DNA of 64,000 bases, from positions 806,001-870,000 of the forward strand of contig NZ_JAINFL010000002.1 of assembly GCF_022458895.1 (NCBI RefSeq). Reading direction: 5' to 3'. The DNA is from Roseihalotalea indica. Lineage in GTDB: Bacteria > Bacteroidota > Bacteroidia > Cytophagales > Cyclobacteriaceae. Every line of letters begins with the position of its first letter. The first letter of the stretch is position 1. Below are positions 18,300 through 27,054 of the stretch, in pieces. The position numbers and the translations under genes were made by a program. Under the pieces are notes generated by a model. The model was given only the letters and a program-made list of their open reading frames with translations. It was not told where the DNA came from and made no database searches.

Positions 18300-19970
18300 A
18301 TGAGATATAATTTCTGCTTATTCCTGATCTGCTTATTCACATTTATTAACCTCAGCACTTACGCTCAGGAAGAACACGAAAGAATTGAAGGTGGTACAAA
18401 CTCTTCTGCCAATGAGGCAGATCCGGTAGTTAGTCCCGACGGGCAAACCCTTTATTTCGTACGTCAATATCATCCGCAGAATGTAGGCGGCATTGCTGAC
18501 CCCGGTGATATCTGGTATAGCGAATTACAAGCTGATGGCAGCTGGGGCGAAGCGCAACACAGCGGAAAAACAATCAATAATAGTTATTATAATGCCATCC
18601 TCGGCTTTCCTAATGCGCAAACGGCCTATGTGCAGGGGCACTATGTGAAGGGGAAAAAGAAGCCGACTACGCAGGGAATTTCTACTACTCAGGGAAAGGG
18701 AAGCCAGTGGAGCTTTCCCGAATCGGTCAATATTCCTTACTATTACACCAAGTCTAACCACCTCAGCGGCTCGCTGCACTCTAGCAATAACATTATGATC
18801 GTTACGCTGCAATCGTACGATACGCGCGGTGCCGAAGACTTATATGTGTTATTTAAGCAAAGCGATGGTTCCTGGTCAGAGCCCAAAAACCTGGGGAATA
18901 ATATCAATACCCCTTATCAGGAAATGACCCCTTTTCTGGCACCAGATGGTAAGACTTTGTTCTTTGCCAGCAATGGCTACGAAGGCTTTGGCAGCCGCGA
19001 TATTTTTATGTCGGTCCGGCTGGATGATTCCTGGCGGCGGTGGTCTAACCCTAAAAACTTAGGGGCAACGGTAAACACTCCGGGGACGGAATTATACTAC
19101 CGGATTCCTCAAAACAGCGAGTTTGCCTACCTCTCTTCTACCCAAAACAGCGATGGCATGGCAGATATCGTGCGGGTGCGAATCAGTCCGGAGGAAGAAG
19201 AAGTGCTGGAAGAGGCTGATTCCACACTGGCTATTCCCGAAGAGCGTCCGATCGCTACTACGCAGCCACCGGTAGAAACCAATACTGATCCGGAAATACC
19301 CGAAGAAGCACCCGACACTGAAGTAGATGAAGTGTCAGAACCGATGATTTTGGTGCGCGGAACCATTGCCGGAGAATCAAGTCAGCAACCACTTTCGGCT
19401 GAGGTTATTTTTCAGTCTTTAAAGAAGGATACGACTCTACTCCAAACTGTACAGACGGATTCGCTTGGTGAATTCAGTGTCTCTTTACCGCGGGATGATG
19501 ATTATAGTATGTTGGTTCAATCAGAAGGGTTTATTCGAAAACGCGATAAGGTGTTGCTTTCTGTAACGGAATTAGATGAGACGGATGTCATCGTTCGCAA
19601 TTACCAGTTAACTCCCATTGAAGTTGGGGTAACGGTCAATCTGGAGAATGTATTATTTGATAGGGGTACTGCTCACATGCTTCCTGGCTCTGACGAGCGT
19701 TTAGATGAAGTTGTTGAATTCTTACAGGAAAACCCTAATGTGTCTATCGAGGTTGGTGGACATACAGACAATCAGGGTCGGGCCGATTTGAACCTGGAAT
19801 TATCTCGCCAACGAGCTGAAACAGTGCGGGACTATCTGGTTAACCAGGGAGGCGATGCCACCCGGATTACGGCGAAAGGCTACGGCGGTACTAAACCACT
19901 GGCCAGCAATGCCATTGAAGAAGAGCGCAGTAAAAATCGGCGGGTAGAATTTACAATTGTGAAGAAATAG
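18300..19970 (+). CDS. OmpA family protein with PD40 propeller repeats
   Basis: 556 residues with a signal peptide (MRYNFCLFLICLFTFINLSTYAQ). Residues about 40-300 contain PD40/WD40-like repeats (ADPVVSPDGQTLYFVRQ, TPFLAPDGKTLFFASNG). An acidic, Pro-rich linker follows (about 300-350), then a carboxypeptidase-regulatory-like domain (about 350-435) and a C-terminal OmpA domain (about 445-556) with GHTDNQGRADLNLELSRQRA, the peptidoglycan-binding motif. This architecture is shared with PorE-like components of type IX secretion and with many unlinked paralogs. No other secretion genes are nearby, so I call it only a periplasmic or outer-membrane cell-wall-linked protein. Confidence 0.9.
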   Translation: MRYNFCLFLICLFTFINLSTYAQEEHERIEGGTNSSANEADPVVSPDGQTLYFVRQYHPQNVGGIADPGDIWYSELQADGSWGEAQHSGKTINNSYYNAILGFPNAQTAYVQGHYVKGKKKPTTQGISTTQGKGSQWSFPESVNIPYYYTKSNHLSGSLHSSNNIMIVTLQSYDTRGAEDLYVLFKQSDGSWSEPKNLGNNINTPYQEMTPFLAPDGKTLFFASNGYEGFGSRDIFMSVRLDDSWRRWSNPKNLGATVNTPGTELYYRIPQNSEFAYLSSTQNSDGMADIVRVRISPEEEEVLEEADSTLAIPEERPIATTQPPVETNTDPEIPEEAPDTEVDEVSEPMILVRGTIAGESSQQPLSAEVIFQSLKKDTTLLQTVQTDSLGEFSVSLPRDDDYSMLVQSEGFIRKRDKVLLSVTELDETDVIVRNYQLTPIEVGVTVNLENVLFDRGTAHMLPGSDERLDEVVEFLQENPNVSIEVGGHTDNQGRADLNLELSRQRAETVRDYLVNQGGDATRITAKGYGGTKPLASNAIEEERSKNRRVEFTIVKK

Positions 19971-20054
19971 ATACAGTGGGCAGGAGGTGGTAAGCGGTAG
20001 GTAGTAAGCAGTCAACACATAAGTATTCTGCCTACGGTCTACCGCCAACCAAAA

Positions 20055-20867
20055 TTACTTCTTCCGAATAATAATATCCCCGTTGTGGCTTTTGAAATAT
20101 ACTTCGGGGCCACCACCGTTTACTTGTCCCGAAATCTCTTTGTCAATTTTAACCCGATAAATGCCACCTTCATTAGACGTTTGCCGGTTATCCATCGTCT
20201 TCACATCCATATCAAAATCGGTATATATCTCGCCGTTCAGCGTTTTCATCTTGGTCAGCATCTTAATAGTTGGCGGAAAGCTAACCTCAATATCACCGTT
20301 AAGGGTGGTGAATGACATAGGAGTGTCGGGCGTAACCTTATCAAAAGCAACGGTAATATCACCATTCACTGTATTGACTACCGCTGAGCCGGAAACATTT
20401 TTAAGTTCTACATCATCATTTACATTAGAGGCCTCAATTTCGCCGTTCACGTTTTCTATGTAAAGCTTACCATCATTAACGGTTTTGGCTTTGACCGAAA
20501 AATTGCGTGGTATCTGAATGACAAAATTGGCTGAGCTCCCGTGTGATTTAGACTGGACCGTAACGCGGTTATTCTCTTCAATAGCCTCCATCGACAAGCT
20601 ACCACCGCTGCCAATCCGGCGCAGACCGTTACTGGCTCGTTCATCTTTTTCCTTCTCATCTTCATCCTCATCGGTAGTCTGAACCAAGACTTCCTTCCCA
20701 TCGTACCCCCGAATGGTAATGGAGCCCCGGACTAGCTGAATGCGAAGTTCACCGGTCTGCCCGGGGTTGCTCAGGGGAATAGCCAGTGACTCAGACTGGG
20801 CACGAGCCATGCCAAAGGCCAGCAGGTACACGATCAGGATAATGAAAAGGACGCGAATCAGTTTCAT
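20055..20867 (-). CDS. Exported DUF4097-type beta-solenoid protein
   Basis: From the ATG at 20867 the protein has 270 residues and begins with a signal peptide (MKLIRVLFIILIVYLLAFGMARAQS); the frame is open to 20900. The body consists of short repeated strands with the recurring word NGD/NGE (VNGEIEAS, VNGDITV, LNGDIEV, LNGEIYTDF), typical of the DUF4097 putative adhesin fold, a right-handed solenoid. It is the last gene of the ECF sigma operon and follows its paralog. Position suggests that it is part of the regulon or a surface-stress effector; nothing in the sequence shows a ligand. Confidence 0.8.
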   Translation of the reverse strand: MKLIRVLFIILIVYLLAFGMARAQSESLAIPLSNPGQTGELRIQLVRGSITIRGYDGKEVLVQTTDEDEDEKEKDERASNGLRRIGSGGSLSMEAIEENNRVTVQSKSHGSSANFVIQIPRNFSVKAKTVNDGKLYIENVNGEIEASNVNDDVELKNVSGSAVVNTVNGDITVAFDKVTPDTPMSFTTLNGDIEVSFPPTIKMLTKMKTLNGEIYTDFDMDVKTMDNRQTSNEGGIYRVKIDKEISGQVNGGGPEVYFKSHNGDIIIRKK

Positions 20868-20913
20868 AGTGTCGTTTGATAAATTGTGCAATACATTCAT
20901 GTGTTTTTTGGGT

Positions 20914-21771
20914 TTAACTGTGTTTCAAATAAACTTCTCCGTTGAGGGTTTCGGTCTCAACGGTGGTGCCGCCCTGGCCAATGCGTATTTTAGTAGAGCG
21001 GTCAATACGATACGTGGTGCGATTTCGGCCTTCTTCTTTATTGGAGGAGACTTCGGCTGGTAAATAGTCGATCTGCTCAAAATTGGTGTAGAAGTCTCCA
21101 TTCATGCTTTTGAAGGATATATCTGCCGAGAAATCCTTAGGAGTTAATAGTGTAATGTCGCCATTGATGGTTTTAAAACGACTATTATCATCCGGCGCCT
21201 TCGTAAAAGAAATATCTACATTGCCGTTTACCGTAATAGCCGAGGTCTGACCACTAATATTGGTGCAACTGATAGGGCCATTGACATTATGCGCTTCAAT
21301 ACGTTGGGGTTGCATATTTTCAATGGTAAGTGATCCGTCGTTAATGGTAGAAACTTCTAGATTAACCCTTCGGGGAACACGCACCGTAAAATCCATGCGA
21401 TAATCGTAATCATCGTCGTGCCGGTCGGCATGATAATGAAAATGATCGCCTTTGCGGTGGGCATCCACAAAGGGAGCATCCATATATACCATCATAATAT
21501 TACCGTCGAGCTCAGCAGCAAGTTGCACCTCTTCAATGCCTTTCTGAAGCCGCTCTTGGGTAGAAGCATCAATGGTTTTTTCTACCGTAATTTCTACGGT
21601 TTCGCCTTCGTAGCCAATAATTTTTACATTGCCCTCAATGTTTTTTAGCCATAGCTCATTACTAGCATCGTCCTCGGCAAATTGCAGACTTCGCGTGATT
21701 GTCTCCCGGTGGGGCGGCGGTGAAAAGCCCAGACTGGGGATGATAAGAATGAATAGCGATAAAAGTATCAT
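20914..21771 (-). CDS. Exported DUF4097-type protein with His/Asp-rich segment
   Basis: 285 residues with a short signal peptide (MILLSLFILIIPSLGFS). The solenoid has the same repeats as the downstream paralog (NDGSLTIEN, VNGPISCT, VNGNVDIS, INGDITLL, MNGDFYTNF, LNGEVYLKH). Between residues about 105 and 127 it carries a cluster of His and Asp (HRKGDHFHYHADRHDDD), absent from the paralog, that could bind a metal ion. It is separated from the anti-sigma-like gene by 112 bp that contain an 8-bp tandem repeat, and from the next gene by about 46 bp. Confidence 0.8.
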   Translation of the reverse strand: MILLSLFILIIPSLGFSPPPHRETITRSLQFAEDDASNELWLKNIEGNVKIIGYEGETVEITVEKTIDASTQERLQKGIEEVQLAAELDGNIMMVYMDAPFVDAHRKGDHFHYHADRHDDDYDYRMDFTVRVPRRVNLEVSTINDGSLTIENMQPQRIEAHNVNGPISCTNISGQTSAITVNGNVDISFTKAPDDNSRFKTINGDITLLTPKDFSADISFKSMNGDFYTNFEQIDYLPAEVSSNKEEGRNRTTYRIDRSTKIRIGQGGTTVETETLNGEVYLKHS

Positions 21772-21784
21772 AGTAATAGATTAA

Positions 21785-21816
21785 GTGAATGAGTGAATGA
21801 GTGAATGAGTGAATGA
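21785..21816 (+). repeat. 8-bp tandem repeat (GTGAATGA)x4
   Basis: Four exact consecutive copies of GTGAATGA lie between the anti-sigma-like gene and the first DUF4097 gene, just upstream of the latter. Length change here could alter the 5' region of the DUF4097 genes. Confidence 0.9.
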
Positions 21817-21883
21817 GTAGATGGTTTGAGGCCGAACTCGCAACCTCTAATCGGAAACCCATAACCTCTAACCCGTAACTTTT

Positions 21884-22672
21884 TTAAATTAAGACTTGCA
21901 GGCTTTTCTCAATGCTCTGCTTGGCATCCTGGTTTAGGTTTTCTCGTTCCAGTAATTTTTCCAGCCCCTTTACTGCCTGCTTTTCCTGTAAGTCGACCAT
22001 CGTTTGGGCCAGGGCAATCTGTAGGAGCGGGTCGTCCTGATGGGCAATGGATTGCACCAGCCCTTGCCGCACCAGCGAATCCTGCGCATAAGGAATAAGT
22101 GCTTCCAGGGCCGCCAAACGGACATTTACCTGAGGGTCCTCGTTCAGTGTGCGCAGTAGAGCATGATGAATTTTGGCATCGGTAGAGGGTAAATCGGTGC
22201 TGATGCTGACGGCTTTCAGGCGTTGCATAGCTGAGGGCTGCTCCAGTAGCGTTAGTACCATTGCCTCCCGCATTTGCTGCACCTCGGTGGATAGATGAGT
22301 AATCTGGGTTTCATAACGCTGGGCCGGGCTGAGCCAGAACCCAAGGAGAATACCTACTGTTAAAATCATTGCCCCGGCCACTAGTTGCGACAAACGTATG
22401 GACGTATTTAGTGACTGGGCCATACGCTGCCACCAACTTTGCTGCGGAGTAGCGTCCCACTGGCTCAGCATGGTATAGAAGTTCTCCCGAAGTTGAGCCG
22501 AAGGAACCGGGGTGGGCAGCTCACTACTGCGGTGATTTGCTTGTTTCCATTCCGATAACTCAGCGGGGTCAATCTCGCCACTGGCGATGAGGTGCTGGAG
22601 CCGGGCGTCCTTCTCTGCATCCCAATGACCATCCAGGTAATCCATGATTAATACAATATGTTGTTCTTTCAT
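21884..22672 (-). CDS. Anti-sigma-factor-like membrane protein with HEAT repeats
   Basis: 262 residues. The N-terminal 90 residues are cytoplasmic and acidic, with no zinc-finger HxxxCxxC. One membrane helix lies at about 93-115 (LVAGAMILTVGILLGFWL). The part outside the membrane has two or three HEAT-like helical repeats (HHALLRTLNEDPQVNVRLAA, QIALAQTMVDLQEKQAVKGL). The start overlaps the end of the ECF sigma gene by 4 bp, the usual arrangement for a sigma/anti-sigma pair. The topology fits a membrane-bound anti-sigma factor whose periplasmic HEAT domain senses a protein or envelope state. That function is inferred from position and topology. Confidence 0.72.
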   Translation of the reverse strand: MKEQHIVLIMDYLDGHWDAEKDARLQHLIASGEIDPAELSEWKQANHRSSELPTPVPSAQLRENFYTMLSQWDATPQQSWWQRMAQSLNTSIRLSQLVAGAMILTVGILLGFWLSPAQRYETQITHLSTEVQQMREAMVLTLLEQPSAMQRLKAVSISTDLPSTDAKIHHALLRTLNEDPQVNVRLAALEALIPYAQDSLVRQGLVQSIAHQDDPLLQIALAQTMVDLQEKQAVKGLEKLLERENLNQDAKQSIEKSLQVLI

Positions 22673-23211
22673 AGCTGTTGCTGTTCCAGTTGACGAAAAA
22701 TTTTACGCAGGTCTTGTATGGCCCGAAAAACCCGCACTTTTACGTTGGCTTCCGAACAATTGAGCATTTCGGCAATTTCACGGTAGCGCAGCCCCTGGTA
22801 CCGGCTAAGCAGTAAAACCTCCTTTCGTTCGGGGCTCAGAAACCGCAGGGCCTTCCGAAGCTGCATAAGCTGATCTTTTGATCCTTCGTCTGACTCTTCC
22901 CACAAGGGCAAACTTTCCGTCATTTCTTCGGTCGGTAAGCGCTTCTGTTTTTTGTAATGGTCCGCCCAAACATTCCGGGCCAGGTGAAACATCCAGGTGA
23001 TAAATTCGCCATCGCCCTGGTACGTATGCGCGTACTTCAACATGCGGTAAAAAACGGTCTGCACCAGATCTTCACTCAACTCCGCATCTCCAGAGAGATG
23101 ATATAAGAAGCCAAACAAACGGCGGTGATAGCGCTCAAACAGCAGGCCCATCGAGTCGCGTTGGCCGGCTTTTACGTTTAGCATCAGAGCATTGTCAGAG
23201 TAAGGTTCCAA
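22669..23211 (-). CDS. ECF sigma factor (sigma-70 family)
   Basis: 180 residues. Region 2 covers about 18-85 (LFERYHRRLFGFLYHLSG, then DLVQTVFYRMLKYA and WMFHLARNVWADHYKKQ), and region 4 about 115-170 (LRFLSPERKEVLLLSRYQG, YREIAEMLNCSEANVKVRVF). There is no region 1.1 or 3. It is first in a four-gene operon with the HEAT anti-sigma-like protein and two DUF4097 proteins, so it probably directs their transcription under an envelope signal. The upstream 248 bp hold no gene. Confidence 0.93.
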   Translation of the reverse strand: MEPYSDNALMLNVKAGQRDSMGLLFERYHRRLFGFLYHLSGDAELSEDLVQTVFYRMLKYAHTYQGDGEFITWMFHLARNVWADHYKKQKRLPTEEMTESLPLWEESDEGSKDQLMQLRKALRFLSPERKEVLLLSRYQGLRYREIAEMLNCSEANVKVRVFRAIQDLRKIFRQLEQQQL

Positions 23212-23459
23212 GCGCAGGGTGTTTTTGTGCAGGGATACTTCGAGAATAGGGAAAGGTTACAGGTAGGCGGAGAAAAAATTATTTATTTCTTATATAAATC
23301 AAGAGTAGGCATAGAGCATGTTATTTATGCGGGTATAATCAGCCCTTGGGTTTAAACCAAAGGCTAAAAAATACATGATAGTTATCTTATCGCGAATCTG
23401 TAGTTCATATTGCTGAGCCACCTTAAAAAATATGGCAAGTTTTGATTCAAATAGAGTAA

Positions 23460-24290
23460 CTACATGGCTGATAGACTTAACAATCCCGACTTCTCAAACA
23501 CATCTTTAACAATTTGCGCTCGGGCCTGAATGTCTTCATTGTGGCGGATATCAAGCTGATTGGCGAAGAAATAGACATTGCCGTTGGTTTCCAGGTAGCC
23601 CACAAACCAGCCCACTCCCGGGGTGAAAGCATCTGACCAGCCGGTTTTGGCCCGAATCGTGTACTGATCGGTCTGCTCATAAATCATGATGTCTTTCACA
23701 ATATCCAGTGAGCGCTGAGAGAAAGGCAGTTCGTTATGATAAAGCCGACGTAGAAAGTCAATCTGCTGCATCGGGCTGATGCGTAAATCACCATTGAGCC
23801 AGAACATATCTACCCCACCGCCGGGGTTGTGGTTGCCGTAATATGCTTCCGTGAGCCATTTGCGGTAGCGCTCTTCACCTACCTGCCGGGCAATGCGCTG
23901 ATACAGCCAAACCACCGAGTACTTCAAACCCGAGCGCAGGTTATGATCCTGGTTCCAGACTTCTACGCTTCGCTCAACACTGTCCCAGGGGAACATTTCA
24001 TTTTCATCCGCTACAATACTATCCTCCAGGGCAATCAGGGCATTGATAATTTTGAAGGTAGAAGCAGCAATATACCCTTGCTGTGTGCGCTCAGCATGGT
24101 AGGTCTGGTAGGTGTCCTGGGTTTGATCATACAATACCAGCGAGCCAGTGACGCCATGTTGCTGATAAATACTGTCTATGGTTAGGCTATCAATAGAAGA
24201 AAAGACTGAGGTCGGAGTCTCGGAAGTGGTGCAGCCAATCAGGATTAAATGTATAGCGAACAGGAAGAGTGAATACAGGAGGATGCGCAT
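23460..24290 (-). CDS. Class D (OXA-type) beta-lactamase, lipoprotein
   Basis: 276 residues. The signal peptide ends in a lipobox (LIGC, Cys20), so it should be a lipoprotein. All class D active-site motifs are present: STFK (Ser77 to Lys80), SVV (Ser125-Val127, the S-x-V motif), YGN (151-153), WLNG (164-167) and KTGW (215-218). Ser77 is the acylating serine, and Lys80 the residue that becomes carboxylated in this class. It hydrolyses beta-lactams in known members. No BlaR/BlaI-type regulator or mobility gene is nearby, which suggests a resident chromosomal enzyme. Confidence 0.93.
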   Translation of the reverse strand: MRILLYSLFLFAIHLILIGCTTSETPTSVFSSIDSLTIDSIYQQHGVTGSLVLYDQTQDTYQTYHAERTQQGYIAASTFKIINALIALEDSIVADENEMFPWDSVERSVEVWNQDHNLRSGLKYSVVWLYQRIARQVGEERYRKWLTEAYYGNHNPGGGVDMFWLNGDLRISPMQQIDFLRRLYHNELPFSQRSLDIVKDIMIYEQTDQYTIRAKTGWSDAFTPGVGWFVGYLETNGNVYFFANQLDIRHNEDIQARAQIVKDVFEKSGLLSLSAM

Positions 24291-24343
24291 TATCAGAAGT
24301 GGTTCTATCTGTGGTTAGTCATGTTGGAAAGCCGTAAAAATAA

Positions 24344-24370
24344 AAAAGACAGGAAAAAAACCTGTCTTTT
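24344..24370 (-). terminator. Rho-independent terminator
   Basis: AAAAGACAGG (24344-24353) and CCTGTCTTTT (24361-24370) form a perfect 10-bp stem with a 7-base loop. T-runs flank it on both strands. It lies 22 bp past the stop of the membrane protein gene at 24392, so it serves that minus-strand gene. Confidence 0.85.
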
Positions 24371-24391
24371 TGTTTGTAGTAGATATTATTT

Positions 24392-25150
24392 CTAGAACGT
24401 CCACCATTGGTTCCAATTATGGCAACTAAAGCGGTGCTTCTGTTCCTCGAAGTTATCGCGCAGGGTAGAATAGAACCCCCAGCCGACCAGGAAGGTAAAC
24501 ACCGATGCAATGGTAAAAGCGTTAGCCATAGACTCGGCCAGAAAGCCAAACAACACCATTGTGATAAGGAAGGTCATAGCCGTCCAGTAAACCGTCATGT
24601 TCACCAGGTTGCGGTGCCGCCAGGACTGAATGTACCGTAGCGGATGCAGATCGGCACCCCACTGGTGTACCAGCTTATAATGATCATGGTCAATCTTATA
24701 CAGCAGCAACGGGTCAATAATAGGGCGTTGCCGTTTTTCCAGATCAAAGGTTTCTGACGGAGCTACAATGTAGAAATCATATTCCAGATCTTCTTTGGTA
24801 AGTTCCTGCTCTTGTTGGAAACGGTTTAGCTTGGTGCCAAATTCCGGATCAATAGGGCCGCGGTACAAACGGCTGGGCAGCATACGCATTCGGTAATTAA
24901 CGCATACTTTCCTGATATCATCTACATGATATACTTCGCCCTTGAACTGCTTGTTTAATTGCAAATACCGCATCCAGCCCTGTTTAGGATCATGAATGTG
25001 GTACAGACTTTCGTGCAACCCTAGTTGCTTAATAGCATTCTCTTCCTTCAATCCCTGCTCTTTAAGCAGTACCTGTGCTTCCCGGGCAGGGTCATTCACT
25101 ACTCTCTGCCGCTTTTGATCTTCTTTGATGAGCGCATCGTGTAAATTCAT
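24392..25150 (-). CDS. Conserved protein with two C-terminal membrane helices, function unknown
   Basis: 252 residues. The first 180 are soluble and charged, without a signal peptide. Two hydrophobic helices follow at about 188-205 and 209-228 (VYWTAMTFLITMVLFGFLA; AFTIASVFTFLVGWGFYS), then a hydrophilic end with NWNQWWTF. Motifs such as VNYRMRMLPSRLYRGPI and FYIVAPSETFDLEKRQRP look conserved, but I do not recognise the family. It is probably anchored in the inner membrane with the large N-terminal part in the cytoplasm. It is a single-gene unit with its own terminator. Confidence 0.7.
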   Translation of the reverse strand: MNLHDALIKEDQKRQRVVNDPAREAQVLLKEQGLKEENAIKQLGLHESLYHIHDPKQGWMRYLQLNKQFKGEVYHVDDIRKVCVNYRMRMLPSRLYRGPIDPEFGTKLNRFQQEQELTKEDLEYDFYIVAPSETFDLEKRQRPIIDPLLLYKIDHDHYKLVHQWGADLHPLRYIQSWRHRNLVNMTVYWTAMTFLITMVLFGFLAESMANAFTIASVFTFLVGWGFYSTLRDNFEEQKHRFSCHNWNQWWTF

Positions 25151-25277
25151 AGCACAAAAAATTTAATGTAGATGATAAAAGTTATCCTTCTAATCAATTT
25201 AGCAAAATCATCCAGAAAAATGCTATTTCTTTCCAAAAAATGTTTGCAGTTTTGTCCGGAAAAAGCCCCAGTTTTTC

Positions 25278-25931
25278 ATGAATAAACCTGCCTTAATTTC
25301 TGCCACCGTTCAATTCGTTCAAACCACACTAGCCAAGGCAGAAGCCGGCCACGACTGGTGGCATGTGCATCGGGTCTGGAAAAACGCGCAGCAAATTGCT
25401 CAGGCTGAAAACGTGAATTTTCTGACAGTAGAATTAGGTGCATTGCTGCATGATATTGCCGATGCTAAGTTTCATGGAGGTGATGAAGAAGTGGGGCCAC
25501 GCGTGGCTCAGCAGTTTCTGAAAGAGCAGGGCGCTGACTCAGCGGTAATAGAACATGTAGGAAAAATTGTTCGGCACATATCCTTTAAAGGCGGAAACTT
25601 TGATCAGGCCTTTCAGTCGCCCGAACTAGCCGTAGTGCAAGATGCCGACCGACTGGATGCCCTGGGTGCCATTGGCATTGCTCGGACTTTTCATTACGGG
25701 GGCTTCCGCAATCGCCCTATATATGATCCGTCGGTTCCGCCCAACCTGAATATGAGCAAGGAGGAATACAAGCGCAGTGAAGCACCTACTATCAATCATT
25801 TTTACGAAAAACTACTGCTGCTGAAGGACCGCATGAATACCGAAACCGGAAAGCGTATGGCCGAGGAACGTCACCTTTTTATGGAGCAGTTTCTAGCCCA
25901 GTTTTACCGCGAATGGAGCGCGGAGGGGTAG
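25278..25931 (+). CDS. HD-domain metal-dependent phosphohydrolase
   Basis: 217 residues. The metal ligands of the HD superfamily are visible: His31 in HDWWHVHRV, His58-Asp59 in LGALLHDIADAKF and Asp near 125 in VVQDADRLDALGA. The length and the RTFHYGG segment match the YpgQ/YedJ type of small HD hydrolases, which act on nucleotides in some tested members. It is a single-gene unit, convergent with the propeller lipoprotein gene. Confidence 0.88.
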   Translation: MNKPALISATVQFVQTTLAKAEAGHDWWHVHRVWKNAQQIAQAENVNFLTVELGALLHDIADAKFHGGDEEVGPRVAQQFLKEQGADSAVIEHVGKIVRHISFKGGNFDQAFQSPELAVVQDADRLDALGAIGIARTFHYGGFRNRPIYDPSVPPNLNMSKEEYKRSEAPTINHFYEKLLLLKDRMNTETGKRMAEERHLFMEQFLAQFYREWSAEG

Positions 25932-26027
25932 GAATGGTTTACGGTAAATGGTATATGGTGAAAGGTACCGGGAGAAAGCACTTAGCCAACCCCATACCCT
26001 TCACCTTTTACCCTTCACCGGTGACCT
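25932..26027. repeat. Convergent intergenic with complementary GGTGAAAGG/CCCTTCACC words
   Basis: The 96-bp gap between convergent genes contains TATGGTGAAAGGTACCGG (about 25961-25978) followed by two copies of CCCTTCACC and CCGGTGACC. The two halves are partly complementary, so a bidirectional hairpin terminator is plausible. Similar words occur after the gene ending at 13278. Confidence 0.45.
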
Positions 26028-27041
26028 TTAATCATCTGATACTTTTACGATAGCATAGTCGGCATACTCGGGGTTGCTGCCTTGTTCGTTCAGGTGGGCA
26101 TAGAGTACATAGTATTCGTTGCTGCGCTGAGTAGCCGTAGTGGGGAAGACCGGTCCGGTTTCAAAGCGGCTTTCTTCGTAGGCACTATCCCAGGCATCAC
26201 CACTTTCCATCACTAACACCTTCCCGGCCTCAGAACCACCGGCATTGTTGACGACAACCAGTTGTTGATTGTTGCGGCTAAGAAATAACCCATCCGGGTT
26301 TTGCAGCTCAGTGTCTAACGTGATTTTGCTGTAGTTTTCCGGATTATCTATAGGAAATTTATAAAGAGCATTCTCGGCAGAATACGCTACAATCAGAAAG
26401 CCTTTGGGGTGGTACACAATGCCATTAAAGCCAAATGCTCCACTGGGCGGCACGAAGTCTTCGCTCACGAAGAAAAGAGAAGCTTCGCCGTTTCGGTCCA
26501 CTTTGTAAATAACCCCATTGTAGCTGTTGGTAACATAGGCATTGCCATTTTTATCTACGGCTACATCGTTGGCAAACACCGGGTGTTCCGGAGTAAGATC
26601 AGTTAATTCAACGTAGTGAACAGGGTCACCGCTGTACTGATCGTAAATACCTAATGCACCATAACTGCCATCGCTCTGGGTTACTGGTACTAGTATTTGC
26701 TTACGAGCTTCATCGAGCTCGATGCCGATGGTAGATCGGAAACGTTCGTCTTCAATAAACGGCTCGTACGTTCCTTCATCATCCACCAGACCAATCGTTC
26801 CCTGGCCTACTGAAGTGACTAAAAATTTTTCTTTCTTCCTATCAAAGGCCACCCCTTCGGGGAATAGTCCGGGTTGCATAACGTCAATACGCTCGGGCAA
26901 ATCCGCAACAATATCCCGGTCTCTTAGCTCGTCCAGAATGTCATCTACATGCTGGCAGGAGGTTGAGAATAGAAGGAAGGCTAAGGATGCCAGCGTAAAA
27001 GCGGGAAAAGAGAACAGGTTTAAAAGTGGTCGTGTGTACAT
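26028..27041 (-). CDS. Beta-propeller lipoprotein (SMP-30/gluconolactonase-like)
   Basis: From the ATG at 27041 the protein has 337 residues; the frame is open 8 codons further. A signal peptide with lipobox-like end (LLFSTSCQ) indicates a lipoprotein. The body is a propeller with blades such as PEGVAFDRKKEKFLVTSVG, VFANDVAVDKNGNAYVTNSY, FGFNGIVYHPKGFLIVAYS and LQNPDGLFLSRNNQQLVVV, as in the SMP-30/gluconolactonase superfamily. The substrate or ligand is unknown. Its start codon is only 13 bp from that of the divergent membrane protein. Confidence 0.8.
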   Translation of the reverse strand: MYTRPLLNLFSFPAFTLASLAFLLFSTSCQHVDDILDELRDRDIVADLPERIDVMQPGLFPEGVAFDRKKEKFLVTSVGQGTIGLVDDEGTYEPFIEDERFRSTIGIELDEARKQILVPVTQSDGSYGALGIYDQYSGDPVHYVELTDLTPEHPVFANDVAVDKNGNAYVTNSYNGVIYKVDRNGEASLFFVSEDFVPPSGAFGFNGIVYHPKGFLIVAYSAENALYKFPIDNPENYSKITLDTELQNPDGLFLSRNNQQLVVVNNAGGSEAGKVLVMESGDAWDSAYEESRFETGPVFPTTATQRSNEYYVLYAHLNEQGSNPEYADYAIVKVSDD

Positions 27042-27054
27042 ATTTGCGATATGA

